This document shows, in pieces, positions 39,429-46,898 of a stretch of 64,000 nucleotides of DNA. The position numbers and the translations under genes were made by a program. The notes under the pieces are model-generated. The model saw only the letters and a list, made by a program, of their open reading frames with translations, was not told the DNA's origin and did no database searches. Numbering within the stretch: the first letter of the stretch is position 1; each line of letters starts with the position of its first letter. Source of the stretch: Streptomyces sp. NRRL WC-3742 (GTDB lineage Bacteria; Actinomycetota; Actinomycetes; Streptomycetales; Streptomycetaceae); contig NZ_JOCF01000019.1 of assembly GCF_000720635.1 (NCBI RefSeq), positions 1-64,000 on the forward strand, read 5' to 3'.

Positions 39429-40580
39429 TCAGGCGGGGAACCGGTCGGCACGGAACGGCGCGAGGTCCAGCTCCGGCCGCTTTCCGGTCAGCTGCTCGCT
39501 GATCAGCAGCCCGGTGGCCGGGGCCAGCCCGATGCCGGCCCCCTCGTGCCCGCAGGCGTGGTACAGCCCGGGCACCCGGGCGTCCGCCCCGATGGCCGGC
39601 AGGTGGTCCGGCAGGTACGGGCGGAAGCCCCGGTAGGCCCGCATCACGGTCACCTCGGCGAGCACCGGGAACAGCGCGGCGGCCTGCCCGGCGAGCCGGC
39701 GCAGGACCTCCTGGGAGAGCGTGCGGTCGAAGCCCACGCGCTCCCGGCTGGCGCCGATCAGCACCGGCCCGCCGGGGGTGCCCTCGACGACGCCGGAGGT
39801 CTGGAGGTCCGCCGATCCGCTGGCCACGTCGGCCACGTAGTCGGCGGCGTACACCTTGTGCCGCACGATCCTGGGCAGCGGCTCGGTGACGAGCACGAAG
39901 CCGCGCCGGGGCATCACCGGCAGGTTCACCCCGGCCAGGGCCGCCAGTTCGCCGCCCCAGGTCCCGGCCGCGTTGACGACGGCGGGCGCGGCCAGCTCGC
40001 GCCGCTCGGTCCGTACGCCGCGCACCGCACCGTCCGGGCCCAGGTCGACGGCGGTGACGCTCTCGCCGGTGATCAGCTCGGCGCCCATCCGGCGGGCCTC
40101 GCGCAGCAGGTGGGCGGCGGCGAGGGCGGGCTGGACCTGGGCGTCCTGCGGGTAGAGGAACCCTCCGGCGAGCCCGGGGGCGAGGTGCGGCTCCAGCTCG
40201 TGCAGCCGCTCGGCGGGGACCTCCTCGGCCTCCACGCCCACCGAACGCTGCTCGGCGGCGAACTCCCGCAGCGCCCGCTGTCCGTCGGCGGTGGAGGCGA
40301 CGACCACCCCGCCCTTTGGCTCGTACTCCGTGACCGGGCCGAGCACCTCGGCGAGTTCGCGCCAGAGCCGGGTGCTCAGCAGCGCGAGGTCGAGTTCGGG
40401 CCCTGGCTCCTTGTCGGAGACCAGCAGATTGCCCTCGCCGGCGCCGGTCGTCCCGCCGGCCACCGGCCCGCGGTCGACGACGGCCACGGCGAGCCCGGCG
40501 CGGGCGGCGTAGTACGCGCAGGCGGCGCCGACCACTCCGGCGCCGACCACGACGACGTCCAGGGGAGGTCTCCGAGTCAT
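39429..40580 (-). CDS. FAD-dependent amino-acid oxidoreductase (DadA/SoxB type), D-hydroxyproline dehydrogenase beta-type subunit
   Basis: A 383-residue D-amino-acid-oxidase-fold flavoprotein: FAD motif VVVGAGVVGAACAYYAARAG at the start, GGTTGAGEGNLLVSDKEPG, and a C-terminal HACGHEGAGIGLAPATG. It should oxidise cis-4-hydroxy-D-proline to the pyrroline that the DapA-like enzyme deaminates, passing electrons to the [2Fe-2S] subunit. ATG 40580 is taken as start; a GTG at 40586 is equally close to the promoter, so the transcript may be nearly leaderless. It is first gene of the hydroxyproline unit, with operator-like site E over its -10 box. Confidence 0.87.
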   Translation of the reverse strand: MTRRPPLDVVVVGAGVVGAACAYYAARAGLAVAVVDRGPVAGGTTGAGEGNLLVSDKEPGPELDLALLSTRLWRELAEVLGPVTEYEPKGGVVVASTADGQRALREFAAEQRSVGVEAEEVPAERLHELEPHLAPGLAGGFLYPQDAQVQPALAAAHLLREARRMGAELITGESVTAVDLGPDGAVRGVRTERRELAAPAVVNAAGTWGGELAALAGVNLPVMPRRGFVLVTEPLPRIVRHKVYAADYVADVASGSADLQTSGVVEGTPGGPVLIGASRERVGFDRTLSQEVLRRLAGQAAALFPVLAEVTVMRAYRGFRPYLPDHLPAIGADARVPGLYHACGHEGAGIGLAPATGLLISEQLTGKRPELDLAPFRADRFPA

Positions 40581-40589
40581 CAGCACGCC

Positions 40590-40621
40590 AGTAATATGTC
40601 ACATGCCATCCACCCTGCCAA
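40590..40621 (-). promoter_or_regulatory. promoter with operator-like site E upstream of the flavoprotein gene
   Basis: On the minus strand TTGGCA (40621-40616) is followed after exactly 17 bases by CATATT (40598-40593). Site E, reading TGTGACATATTACT on the same strand (40603-40590), covers the -10 box, as expected for a repressor. This is the clearest promoter in the cluster. Confidence 0.65.
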
Positions 40622-40641
40622 GGCTTCCGGAACGGCGAAAA

Positions 40642-40663
40642 GCCCCGGCCAGCGGGCCGGGGC
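40642..40663 (-). terminator. rho-independent terminator of the tat operon
   Basis: GCCCCGGCC/GGCCGGGGC forms a perfect 9-bp stem with an AGCG loop, and on the minus strand it is followed by TTTT. It lies 29 bases after the tatC stop. Confidence 0.85.
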
Positions 40664-40691
40664 TCCTCGCTCGACGATCACGGGATCAGGA

Positions 40692-41636
40692 TCAGGTGAT
40701 GTCGTCCATCTGCTCGCGGCGCGCCGCCGGCACCGGCGCCGCGCTCGCCACCGGGGCGCCCGAGGCGTGCACGCCCTCGACGCCCGCGACCGGCTGCACC
40801 GACAGGTCCAGGTGCGAGGCTTCCTCGTCGTCCAGGTCCGCGTCCGGGTTGCGGCGCCGCCTGCGCCGGTCGTTCAGCAGCGCGATGCCCACCGCGATGA
40901 AGTACAGCGCCCAGATCGGCGCGGCCAGCGCCAGCATGCTCACCGGGTCCGCGCTCGGCATCGCGAAGGCCGCGAACACCGTGATCGCCATGACCATCCC
41001 GCGCCACCAGCCCAGCAGCCGCTTGCCGGTGACCATGCCGATCATGTTCATCATCACGAGCAGCAGGGGGAACTCGAAGGCCAGCCCGAAGACCAGCACC
41101 ATCCGCGTCGCGATGTCGAAGTAGTCGTTCGGCGGCAGGATCGGCGTGGTCTGGTCCGGGGTGAACTGGATCAGCACCTCGACGGTCGTCGGCAGCACCA
41201 GGAAGGCCACGGCCACGCCCGCCAGGAACAGCGGCGCCCCGCACACCATGAAGATGACGCTGTACTTCTTCTCGTGCTTGTGCAGACCGGGCGCCACGAA
41301 CGCCCACACCTGCCAGAGCCAGACCGGCACCGCACCCACCACACCGGCCGTCAGCGCCACCTGGAGCATCCAGGTGAAACCGGAGGTCAGCCCGATGTTG
41401 GAGACCTGCGCGCACTTCCCGTGGTAGTCCTTCGCCGTGTCCGTGGTGCACTGCGGCAGCGGCTTGAGCAGGAAGGTCTCGATCTGCTTGTGGTAGATCA
41501 GGGCGACGATCGTGATCACCACGATCGCCAGGACCGACTTCACCACCCGGTTGCGCAGTTCCCGCAGGTGGTCGGCCAGAGCCATCCGCCCCTCAGGATT
41601 CTTGGACGCCTTCGGCGCCTTGGAAAGCTTGCTCAA
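40692..41636 (-). CDS. tatC: twin-arginine translocase subunit TatC
   Basis: A 314-residue polytopic protein with the six membrane helices of TatC, the receptor for twin-arginine signal peptides of folded exported proteins. Family marks are MALADHLRELRNRVVKS at the start of the first helix, FVAPGLHKHEKKY before helix 3, GLAFEFPLLLVMM, and a long charged C-terminal tail. The insertion CTTDTAKDYHGKCAQVS in the first periplasmic loop is typical of actinomycetes. It is downstream of tatA in the same orientation, 86 bases apart. TatB is not encoded here; in Streptomyces it lies elsewhere. Confidence 0.96.
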   Translation of the reverse strand: MSKLSKAPKASKNPEGRMALADHLRELRNRVVKSVLAIVVITIVALIYHKQIETFLLKPLPQCTTDTAKDYHGKCAQVSNIGLTSGFTWMLQVALTAGVVGAVPVWLWQVWAFVAPGLHKHEKKYSVIFMVCGAPLFLAGVAVAFLVLPTTVEVLIQFTPDQTTPILPPNDYFDIATRMVLVFGLAFEFPLLLVMMNMIGMVTGKRLLGWWRGMVMAITVFAAFAMPSADPVSMLALAAPIWALYFIAVGIALLNDRRRRRRNPDADLDDEEASHLDLSVQPVAGVEGVHASGAPVASAAPVPAARREQMDDIT

Positions 41637-41722
41637 CCCCGGTCCTCAGAAGATCGTGCGTAGAGGCCCGCCGGTCGACGGGCCTGAGTGGTCGCGCAGG
41701 TCACGCCTGGACGACGGGCGGC

Positions 41723-42001
41723 TCAGCGCCGCCCTTCGCCCTCGGCCTCGGTCACCGGACGGGCCGTGGAGGAGGCACCCGGCGCGGACTGGACGGTCTT
41801 CTCCGACGGACCGCCGGACACCGCCTCCGGAGCGGCGGGCGGCGCCGCCGGCTCCCCGTCCGTCCTCATCGCCTTGGCCTCGCTCTTGAGGATGCGCAGC
41901 GACTGCCCCAGCGACCGCGCCACACCGGGCAGCCTCTTGGCTCCGAACAGCACGATGGCGAAGATCACGACCACCACGATCGCGGTCATCGAGATGCGCA
42001 T
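41723..42001 (-). CDS. tatA: twin-arginine translocase subunit TatA
   Basis: A 92-residue protein: one N-terminal membrane helix (AIVVVVIFAIVLFG), the hinge FGAKRLPGVARSLGQSL, an amphipathic helix, and an acidic, proline-rich tail. TatA oligomers form the pore during Tat export. It starts with ATG at 42001. It is upstream of tatC, and both stand next to the helix-turn-helix/WYL regulators and peptidyl-prolyl isomerases as in other actinomycetes. Confidence 0.93.
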   Translation of the reverse strand: MRISMTAIVVVVIFAIVLFGAKRLPGVARSLGQSLRILKSEAKAMRTDGEPAAPPAAPEAVSGGPSEKTVQSAPGASSTARPVTEAEGEGRR

Positions 42002-42216
42002 GCGCGACCACCTTCACTCATGGCGGCCCACCGGGCCGTCCGCGCGGATCGTAACCGCTGCGGATGACGCCCCGACGACGACCGCCCGAACAGGACAGCG
42101 GCCCCCGACGGACGGTGCGGGAGTTTCAGGAGCCATCTGAGAGCGTAACCCGCCCTCACGCCCGTGCATCAGCCCCGGTACCGCCGAACCCGCGACCTGT
42201 GCTATCGCTCCCGTGG

Positions 42217-42396
42217 TCAGTGCTGTCGGGGGACGGCGGCGGAGAGGTCCTCCGCCGCCTCCGCGAGCGCCCGGGAGGCCGCGTCCACGCCCTTGGCCAG
42301 CACCCGCACGTCCGCCCAGAGCCGGATCGCGAGGACCCCGAGGACCAGCAGGCCCGAGGTGGCGAGCAGGACGGCGGCGACGAGCATCCAGGACAT
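42217..42396 (-). CDS. small single-helix membrane protein, unknown function
   Basis: About 59 residues: a hydrophobic helix (MLVAAVLLATSGLLVLGVLAIRLWADV) followed by a helical, alanine-rich cytoplasmic segment. ATG at 42396 follows GGGTGGGG; a GTG at 42405 is an alternative. It lies in the tat/WYL neighbourhood on the same strand. No family is recognised, and coding status rests on the helix, the start signal and the sequence bias. Confidence 0.6.
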   Translation of the reverse strand: MSWMLVAAVLLATSGLLVLGVLAIRLWADVRVLAKGVDAASRALAEAAEDLSAAVPRQH

Positions 42397-42447
42397 GCGC
42401 CCCACCCTATACGCGCGCGCCCACGCCGAAACGCGCCCGAACGGCCG

Positions 42448-42678
42448 CTACCCGTCCACCGGCACGAGCCGCATGGTGCGCACCCCCGCCGCCGTGAGCG
42501 CCTCGACGATCTTCGCCCCCGCGGCCTTGCGCACCGCCGCCCCGCAGCGCGGACAGCCGAAGCTGTAGTGCGCCTGCTCGGGGGTGCGCCCCAGCGTCAG
42601 CCGGAAGTCCTCCGCCGGGAGCTCCACCTTCTCCCGGCACTGCGAGCAGTACACCTTGAACCTGGTCCCGGCTTCCAC
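42448..42678 (-). CDS. zinc-ribbon protein, FmdB-like
   Basis: A 76-residue protein with two CxxC knuckles (YCSQC near residue 10 and GCPRC near 41) about 30 residues apart, the spacing of a zinc ribbon, and a short helical C-terminus. GTG at 42678 lies two bases after the pafC stop, so it is the third gene in the pafB-pafC unit and may be cotranslated. The function is unknown. Confidence 0.75.
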   Translation of the reverse strand: MEAGTRFKVYCSQCREKVELPAEDFRLTLGRTPEQAHYSFGCPRCGAAVRKAAGAKIVEALTAAGVRTMRLVPVDG

Positions 42679-42681
42679 CCC

Positions 42682-43638
42682 TCAGGCCCGCCCCTCCCCG
42701 TAGGCGGCCAGCGCCTCCCGCGCGGCCGAACGCGCCTGCTCCGCCAGCTCCGGCGGGGAGACGATGCGCCCGTCCCGGCCCAGCCGCAGCGCCAGCGGGC
42801 GCAGCTGGGAGGGGTCGGCGCTGCGCAGGGTGATCCGCAGCCCGCCGTCGGGCAGTTCCTCGGCCGTGTCGTGGGTGTAGTACTCGGCCACCCAGCGCCC
42901 GCCGGAGGACACCTCGACGACCACCTCCGGGTCGTCCGCCGCCGGGTTGACCAGCCCGCCGCTCAGGTCGCGCGGCTCGCGCCGGGGCGGGTCCGCCGGG
43001 ACGTCCAGCACCCGGATCTCCGCGACCCGGTCCAGCCGGAACATCCGGTGGTCCTCCGAGGTGCGGCACCACGCCTCCAGGTAGGTGTGCCCCTCGGTGA
43101 GCAGCCGGATCGGGTCCACCTCGCGCTCGGTCATCCCGCCGCGCCCGTGCGAGTAGTACCGCAGCCACAGCCGCCGGCCCTCGCTGAGCGCCCGGTCGAT
43201 GTCCGCGAAGACGTGGCTCTCCGCCTCGAAGGTCACCCCGACGCGGGCGCTGCCCTCGGCGCTCTCCCCGGCCGCGTTCTCGATCTTGGCGACGGCCCGG
43301 GTGAGCGCCTCGCGGTCCCCGGCCCGCAGCCCGGGCAGCCCGGCCACCGCGCGGGCGGCCACCAGCAGCGCGGTCGCCTCGTCGGCGGCCAGGCGCAGCG
43401 GCTGCGCCACGTCGTCGACGTTGTGCCACCAGATCCGCTCGCCGTCGGTGTCGATGTCGAGCAGGTCCCCGCCGCGGAAGCTGGTGCCGCACATCGGCAG
43501 CACGTTGAGGTCCCCGATCAGCTCCCGCTCGGAGATCCCGAACGCCCGCGCCACCTCGGCCACCTCGGCGCCGGGCCGCTCCCGCAGGTAGGTGACCAGC
43601 GACAGCATCCGTCGCGTCTGGTCGATCGCATTGCTCAT
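42682..43638 (-). CDS. pafC: WYL-domain transcriptional regulator PafC
   Basis: A 318-residue regulator with an N-terminal HTH (RRMLSLVTYLRERPGAEVAEVARAFGIS) and a WYL domain, visible as RRLWLRYYSHGRG and HTYLEAWCRTSEDHRMFRLDRV. PafB and PafC form the activator of the mycobacterial DNA-damage response that does not depend on LexA, and are encoded beside the proteasome locus. ATG at 43638 overlaps the pafB stop (ATGA), as expected for subunits made in equal amounts. Its length and position identify it well. Confidence 0.9.
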   Translation of the reverse strand: MSNAIDQTRRMLSLVTYLRERPGAEVAEVARAFGISERELIGDLNVLPMCGTSFRGGDLLDIDTDGERIWWHNVDDVAQPLRLAADEATALLVAARAVAGLPGLRAGDREALTRAVAKIENAAGESAEGSARVGVTFEAESHVFADIDRALSEGRRLWLRYYSHGRGGMTEREVDPIRLLTEGHTYLEAWCRTSEDHRMFRLDRVAEIRVLDVPADPPRREPRDLSGGLVNPAADDPEVVVEVSSGGRWVAEYYTHDTAEELPDGGLRITLRSADPSQLRPLALRLGRDGRIVSPPELAEQARSAAREALAAYGEGRA

Positions 43639-44609
43639 GCCCGCACATCCTCGATACCCGCGACCGCCCGCAGCCGGTCGACCACATCCGCCCGCAGCTC
43701 CTCCGGCCCGAGCACCAGCACGTCCGGCCCGAACTCGGCGAGGTCGGCGCCCAGCCCGTTGCCGTACGGGATCTCCAGCTCGTCCCAGACCTCGTCCACC
43801 CGGGCACTGCTCAGCGCCTTGGTGCGCAGCGGGAAGCCCGCGCCCCGCCGCACCCGTACGGTCGCGGTGGCGGTGGCGCCCTCCCCGGCGAACTTGGCGA
43901 CGGTGGCCCGCACGTCCACGTGCTCGGGCACCGGCGCCGCGAAGGCGCCGGGCCTGCTGCGCACCTTGCCGACGATCCGGCTGAGCCGGAACACCCGGGC
44001 GTCGCCCCGGTCCCGGTCGTACCCGGCCAGGTACCAGTGCCCGCGCCAGCACTCCAGCGCCCACGGCTCCACGGTGCGCTGGTCCGCGGCGGCCGCGCCG
44101 GCCTTGCGGTACTCGAAGGTCACCGGGCGGCGGTCCCGGGCGGCGGTGAGCAGCGGCTCGAACGCGGCCTCCCGGCCGGGGATGCGCGGCTCCAGGGCGG
44201 TACGGCCCTCGGCCTCGGCGAAGGGCACCCCGGCCGCCCGCAGCTTCTGCAGGGCTCCGCTGGCCGCGCCGGACATCCTGGCCTGCTGCCAGACCCGGGC
44301 GGCCAGGGTCAGCGCGGCCGCCTCCTCGGCGTCCAGCGCGATCTCCGGCAGCCGGTTGCGGTCGGGGCGGGCCAGGTAGCCCAGTTCCCCGTCCAGCGCG
44401 TTCTCGTCGACGTCGATCACCAGGCCGAGCTCGCGCAGGTCGTCCTTGTCCCGCTCGAACATCCGGTTGAAGGCGTCCTCGCTGCTGTTCTGCCAGGCTT
44501 CGCGGTACGCCTCGATGGATTCCCGCAGCTCCTTCTTGGAGAGCGGACGTCTGGTGTTCATCAGGCACAGGGCGAGATTCATCAGCCGCTCTGCCTTGGC
44601 GATCGCCAT
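43635..44609 (-). CDS. pafB: WYL-domain transcriptional regulator PafB
   Basis: A 324-residue regulator: the winged helix AKAERLMNLALCLMNTRRPLSKKELRESI at the start, then the WYL domain with RRPVTFEYRKAG and WALECWRGHWYLAGYDRDRGDARVFRLSRI. It is the partner of PafC, and the two are translationally coupled. Together they should activate repair genes when single-stranded DNA accumulates. It starts with ATG at 44609. An FKBP gene precedes it upstream on the same strand but is separated by a terminator. Confidence 0.9.
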   Translation of the reverse strand: MAIAKAERLMNLALCLMNTRRPLSKKELRESIEAYREAWQNSSEDAFNRMFERDKDDLRELGLVIDVDENALDGELGYLARPDRNRLPEIALDAEEAAALTLAARVWQQARMSGAASGALQKLRAAGVPFAEAEGRTALEPRIPGREAAFEPLLTAARDRRPVTFEYRKAGAAAADQRTVEPWALECWRGHWYLAGYDRDRGDARVFRLSRIVGKVRSRPGAFAAPVPEHVDVRATVAKFAGEGATATATVRVRRGAGFPLRTKALSSARVDEVWDELEIPYGNGLGADLAEFGPDVLVLGPEELRADVVDRLRAVAGIEDVRA

Positions 44610-44728
44610 CGCTGACCCTTCCGGTGTGCCGCGCCGCGCGCGGGGTGCGCCAACCGGGCGATCCGTACCCGGCGGGACCGACCGTACCGGTAGCGGTACG
44701 CACCGCAAAAGCCGCCTCCGGATACAGC

Positions 44729-44762
44729 CGCGGGCCGGGCCCCCGAAGGGGTCCGGCCCGCG
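44729..44762 (-). terminator. 15-bp hairpin after the FKBP gene
   Basis: CGCGGGCCGG continues through GCCCC at 44729-44743 and pairs with 44748-44762 around a CGAA loop, with one G-U. It starts 13 bases past the FKBP stop on the minus strand, separating it from pafB. Confidence 0.75.
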
Positions 44763-44774
44763 CTCCCGTCAGGC

Positions 44775-45158
44775 TCAGACGCCCAGCAGGTCGACCACGA
44801 AGATCAGGGTCGAGTGCGGCGGGATCGCCGAGGTCGGCGACTGCGCGCCGTACGCCAGGTGCGACGGGATGGTCAGCTCACGACGACCGCCGACCTTCAT
44901 GCCGACGACACCCTGGTCCCAGCCCTTGATGACCCGGCCGCCGCCCAGCGGGAAGCGGAACTCGTTCGGGCTCCGGTTCCAGCTCGCGTCGAACTCCTCG
45001 CCGGTCTCGAAGGTCACGCCCACGTAGCGGACCTTGACGTTCTGGCCCGGCTTGGCCTCCTCGCCGTCGCCCACGACGATGTCGCGGATCTTCAGCTCGG
45101 TCGGGGCCTCGCCGCCCGGGAAGTCGATCTCGGGCTTCTCGTTGAGGTTGACGCTCAC
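44775..45158 (-). CDS. FKBP-type peptidyl-prolyl cis-trans isomerase (cytoplasmic, single domain)
   Basis: A 127-residue protein consisting of one FKBP domain: VKVRYVGVTFETGEEFDASW, FPLGGGRVIKGWDQGVVGMKVGGRRELTIP, HLAYG and STLIFVVDLLGV. No signal peptide is present, so it acts in the cytoplasm. GTG at 45158 is the start, preceded by AAGAGGGA. It is one of three FKBPs in a row, all on the minus strand, between pafB and pafA. Confidence 0.93.
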   Translation of the reverse strand: MSVNLNEKPEIDFPGGEAPTELKIRDIVVGDGEEAKPGQNVKVRYVGVTFETGEEFDASWNRSPNEFRFPLGGGRVIKGWDQGVVGMKVGGRRELTIPSHLAYGAQSPTSAIPPHSTLIFVVDLLGV

Positions 45159-45320
45159 AGTCCCTCTTCTCGCTTTCGCAATCCGTACACGACCGAGCGG
45201 CGGGCATCCGCACGCGTGGTCCGTTGCCAGACCACCGTACGGGTGCCCGCCGCCTGTCCGGGAACGGCCACGCGGCCGGACCCGTAGGTCAATCACCCAC
45301 CATTGTCACCCGAAAGTGGA

Positions 45321-46643
45321 TCAGCCCTGACCCGCGTCGAGGATGTCCACCACGAAGACCAGCGTCGAGCCCGGCGGGATGTCGCCCTGGCCCTTGTCGC
45401 CGTAGGCCAGCGCCGCCGGGATCACCAGCTCGACCCGGCTGCCGACGGTCTGGCCCGCCAGCCCCTGGTCCCAGCCCTGGATGACCTGGCCGCCGCCCAC
45501 CGGGAAGGAGAACGCCTGGCCCTTGCTGAGCGAGGAGTCGAAGACCTTGCCGTCCTTGAACAGCGCGCCGGTGTACTGGACGACGACCTTCTCGCCCTTC
45601 TCCACCGCCGGGCCCGTGCCCTTGATCAGGACGTGCGTCCTGAGCTCGGTCGGGTCCTTCGCCCCGGCGACCGGGGTGATCTCCGCCGGCTTCTTGCCGT
45701 TGTCCTTGACCTGCGGGAAGTCCGCCGGCGGCGCGGTGACCGTGCCGCTGACCACCGAGTCCGGGGCGTTGGTGTTGCGGATGTCGATCACGAAGATCAG
45801 GTCGTCCTTGGCGCCGATCGACATGTCGGCCTTGCCCTTGTCGCCGAACGCGGCGGCCGGCGGGGCCACCACCAGCACGCGCGAACCGGCCTTCTTCCCG
45901 ACCACGGCCTGGTCCAGCGCCGGGATCAGCGCGTCCGTGCCGGCCTGGAAGATCTGCGGCTTGCCGCTGTTGTCGTACGAGCTCGGGATGTCCTTGCCCG
46001 TGTTCCAGTCCTTGGCGGTGTAGTCCACCGAGGTCCAGTTGTTCTTCTCCACCTTGGGGCCGCTGCCCTCGGAGAGGACCTTGACCACGAAGGTGCCGTC
46101 CGACTTCTCGCCGGGCACCTGGATCTCGGCCTTCTTGCCGAAGTCGCCCGTGATCGTCGGCAGCACCTTGGCGCTGTCCTTGATCGGCGGCACCGGCTCG
46201 GTGGTCGGCGTGGGCGGCGCGGTCTTGGCCGCGTCCGGCTTGGCGGCCGACGGCTCGTCCTTGGTACCGCCGTCCTTGTTCACCAGGTAGAGCGTCACGG
46301 CGCTGCCGGCCAGCAGCACGGCGAGGACCGTGCCGAGGATCACACCGAGACGGCCCACCCCGGGCGGGTTCTCGTCGTACCCGGCCTCGGAGACGTCGGC
46401 CCGGCGCACGTTGCTGGCGAAGATCTGCGGGGCGTCGTCGCCCTCCTCCTTCGCCGCACCGGCCGGACGCGGGCTCTCGCCCGGCTGCGCCCAGCCTGCC
46501 TGCTGCGCGAGGATCGACGGGGGCACGACGATCGACTCGCGATCCGCCGCAACCGCCCCGCCGGGACGCGAGGCGGCCGGGTCACCGGCAGGGCCGTTCG
46601 CCGCGGTGCCGTCGCCGCCCGGGCTCGGCGTCTTCTCAGTCAT
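45321..46643 (-). CDS. membrane-anchored protein with two FKBP-type isomerase domains
   Basis: A 440-residue protein. A cytoplasmic, low-complexity N-terminal part of about 105 residues is followed by one membrane helix (LGVILGTVLAVLLAGSAVTLYLV) and then two FKBP domains outside the cell. The first (NNWTSVDYTAKDWNTG to LIFVIDI) is atypical and may be catalytically weak. The second (VVVQYTGALFKDGKVFDSS to TLVFVVDIL) has the canonical GWDQGLAG and YGD loops. It should help fold exported proteins, fitting the Tat neighbourhood. ATG 46643 follows GGGGAG. Confidence 0.88.
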   Translation of the reverse strand: MTEKTPSPGGDGTAANGPAGDPAASRPGGAVAADRESIVVPPSILAQQAGWAQPGESPRPAGAAKEEGDDAPQIFASNVRRADVSEAGYDENPPGVGRLGVILGTVLAVLLAGSAVTLYLVNKDGGTKDEPSAAKPDAAKTAPPTPTTEPVPPIKDSAKVLPTITGDFGKKAEIQVPGEKSDGTFVVKVLSEGSGPKVEKNNWTSVDYTAKDWNTGKDIPSSYDNSGKPQIFQAGTDALIPALDQAVVGKKAGSRVLVVAPPAAAFGDKGKADMSIGAKDDLIFVIDIRNTNAPDSVVSGTVTAPPADFPQVKDNGKKPAEITPVAGAKDPTELRTHVLIKGTGPAVEKGEKVVVQYTGALFKDGKVFDSSLSKGQAFSFPVGGGQVIQGWDQGLAGQTVGSRVELVIPAALAYGDKGQGDIPPGSTLVFVVDILDAGQG

Positions 46644-46847
46644 GACTCCCCATCCATCTCGCCACGAGGTCTTCAGGTCCACACCCGGCGTGGTGAGAGC
46701 CGGGCCGCCCGCCGCACCGCCCGCCCAGGACCTGGGCGCCGGGGGCGCCTGCCACAGTGCGAGGGCAGTATGACAGCTCAGGATGAGGGCGGACGTGCGC
46801 GTCTGCGAACGTCCGCCCAAGCCTACGGAATCCCCGGGGCCAGTTCC

Positions 46848-46898
46848 TAGGGCCCGTCCTGCCGATCTTCCCGGGGCCGGTCGACAGGACGGGCCCTA
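46848..46898 (-). terminator. 14-bp stem with long loop at the FKBP lipoprotein stop
   Basis: TAGGGCCCGTCCTG at 46848-46861 pairs perfectly with 46885-46898 across a 23-base loop. The lipoprotein stop codon is part of the stem. Confidence 0.55.
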
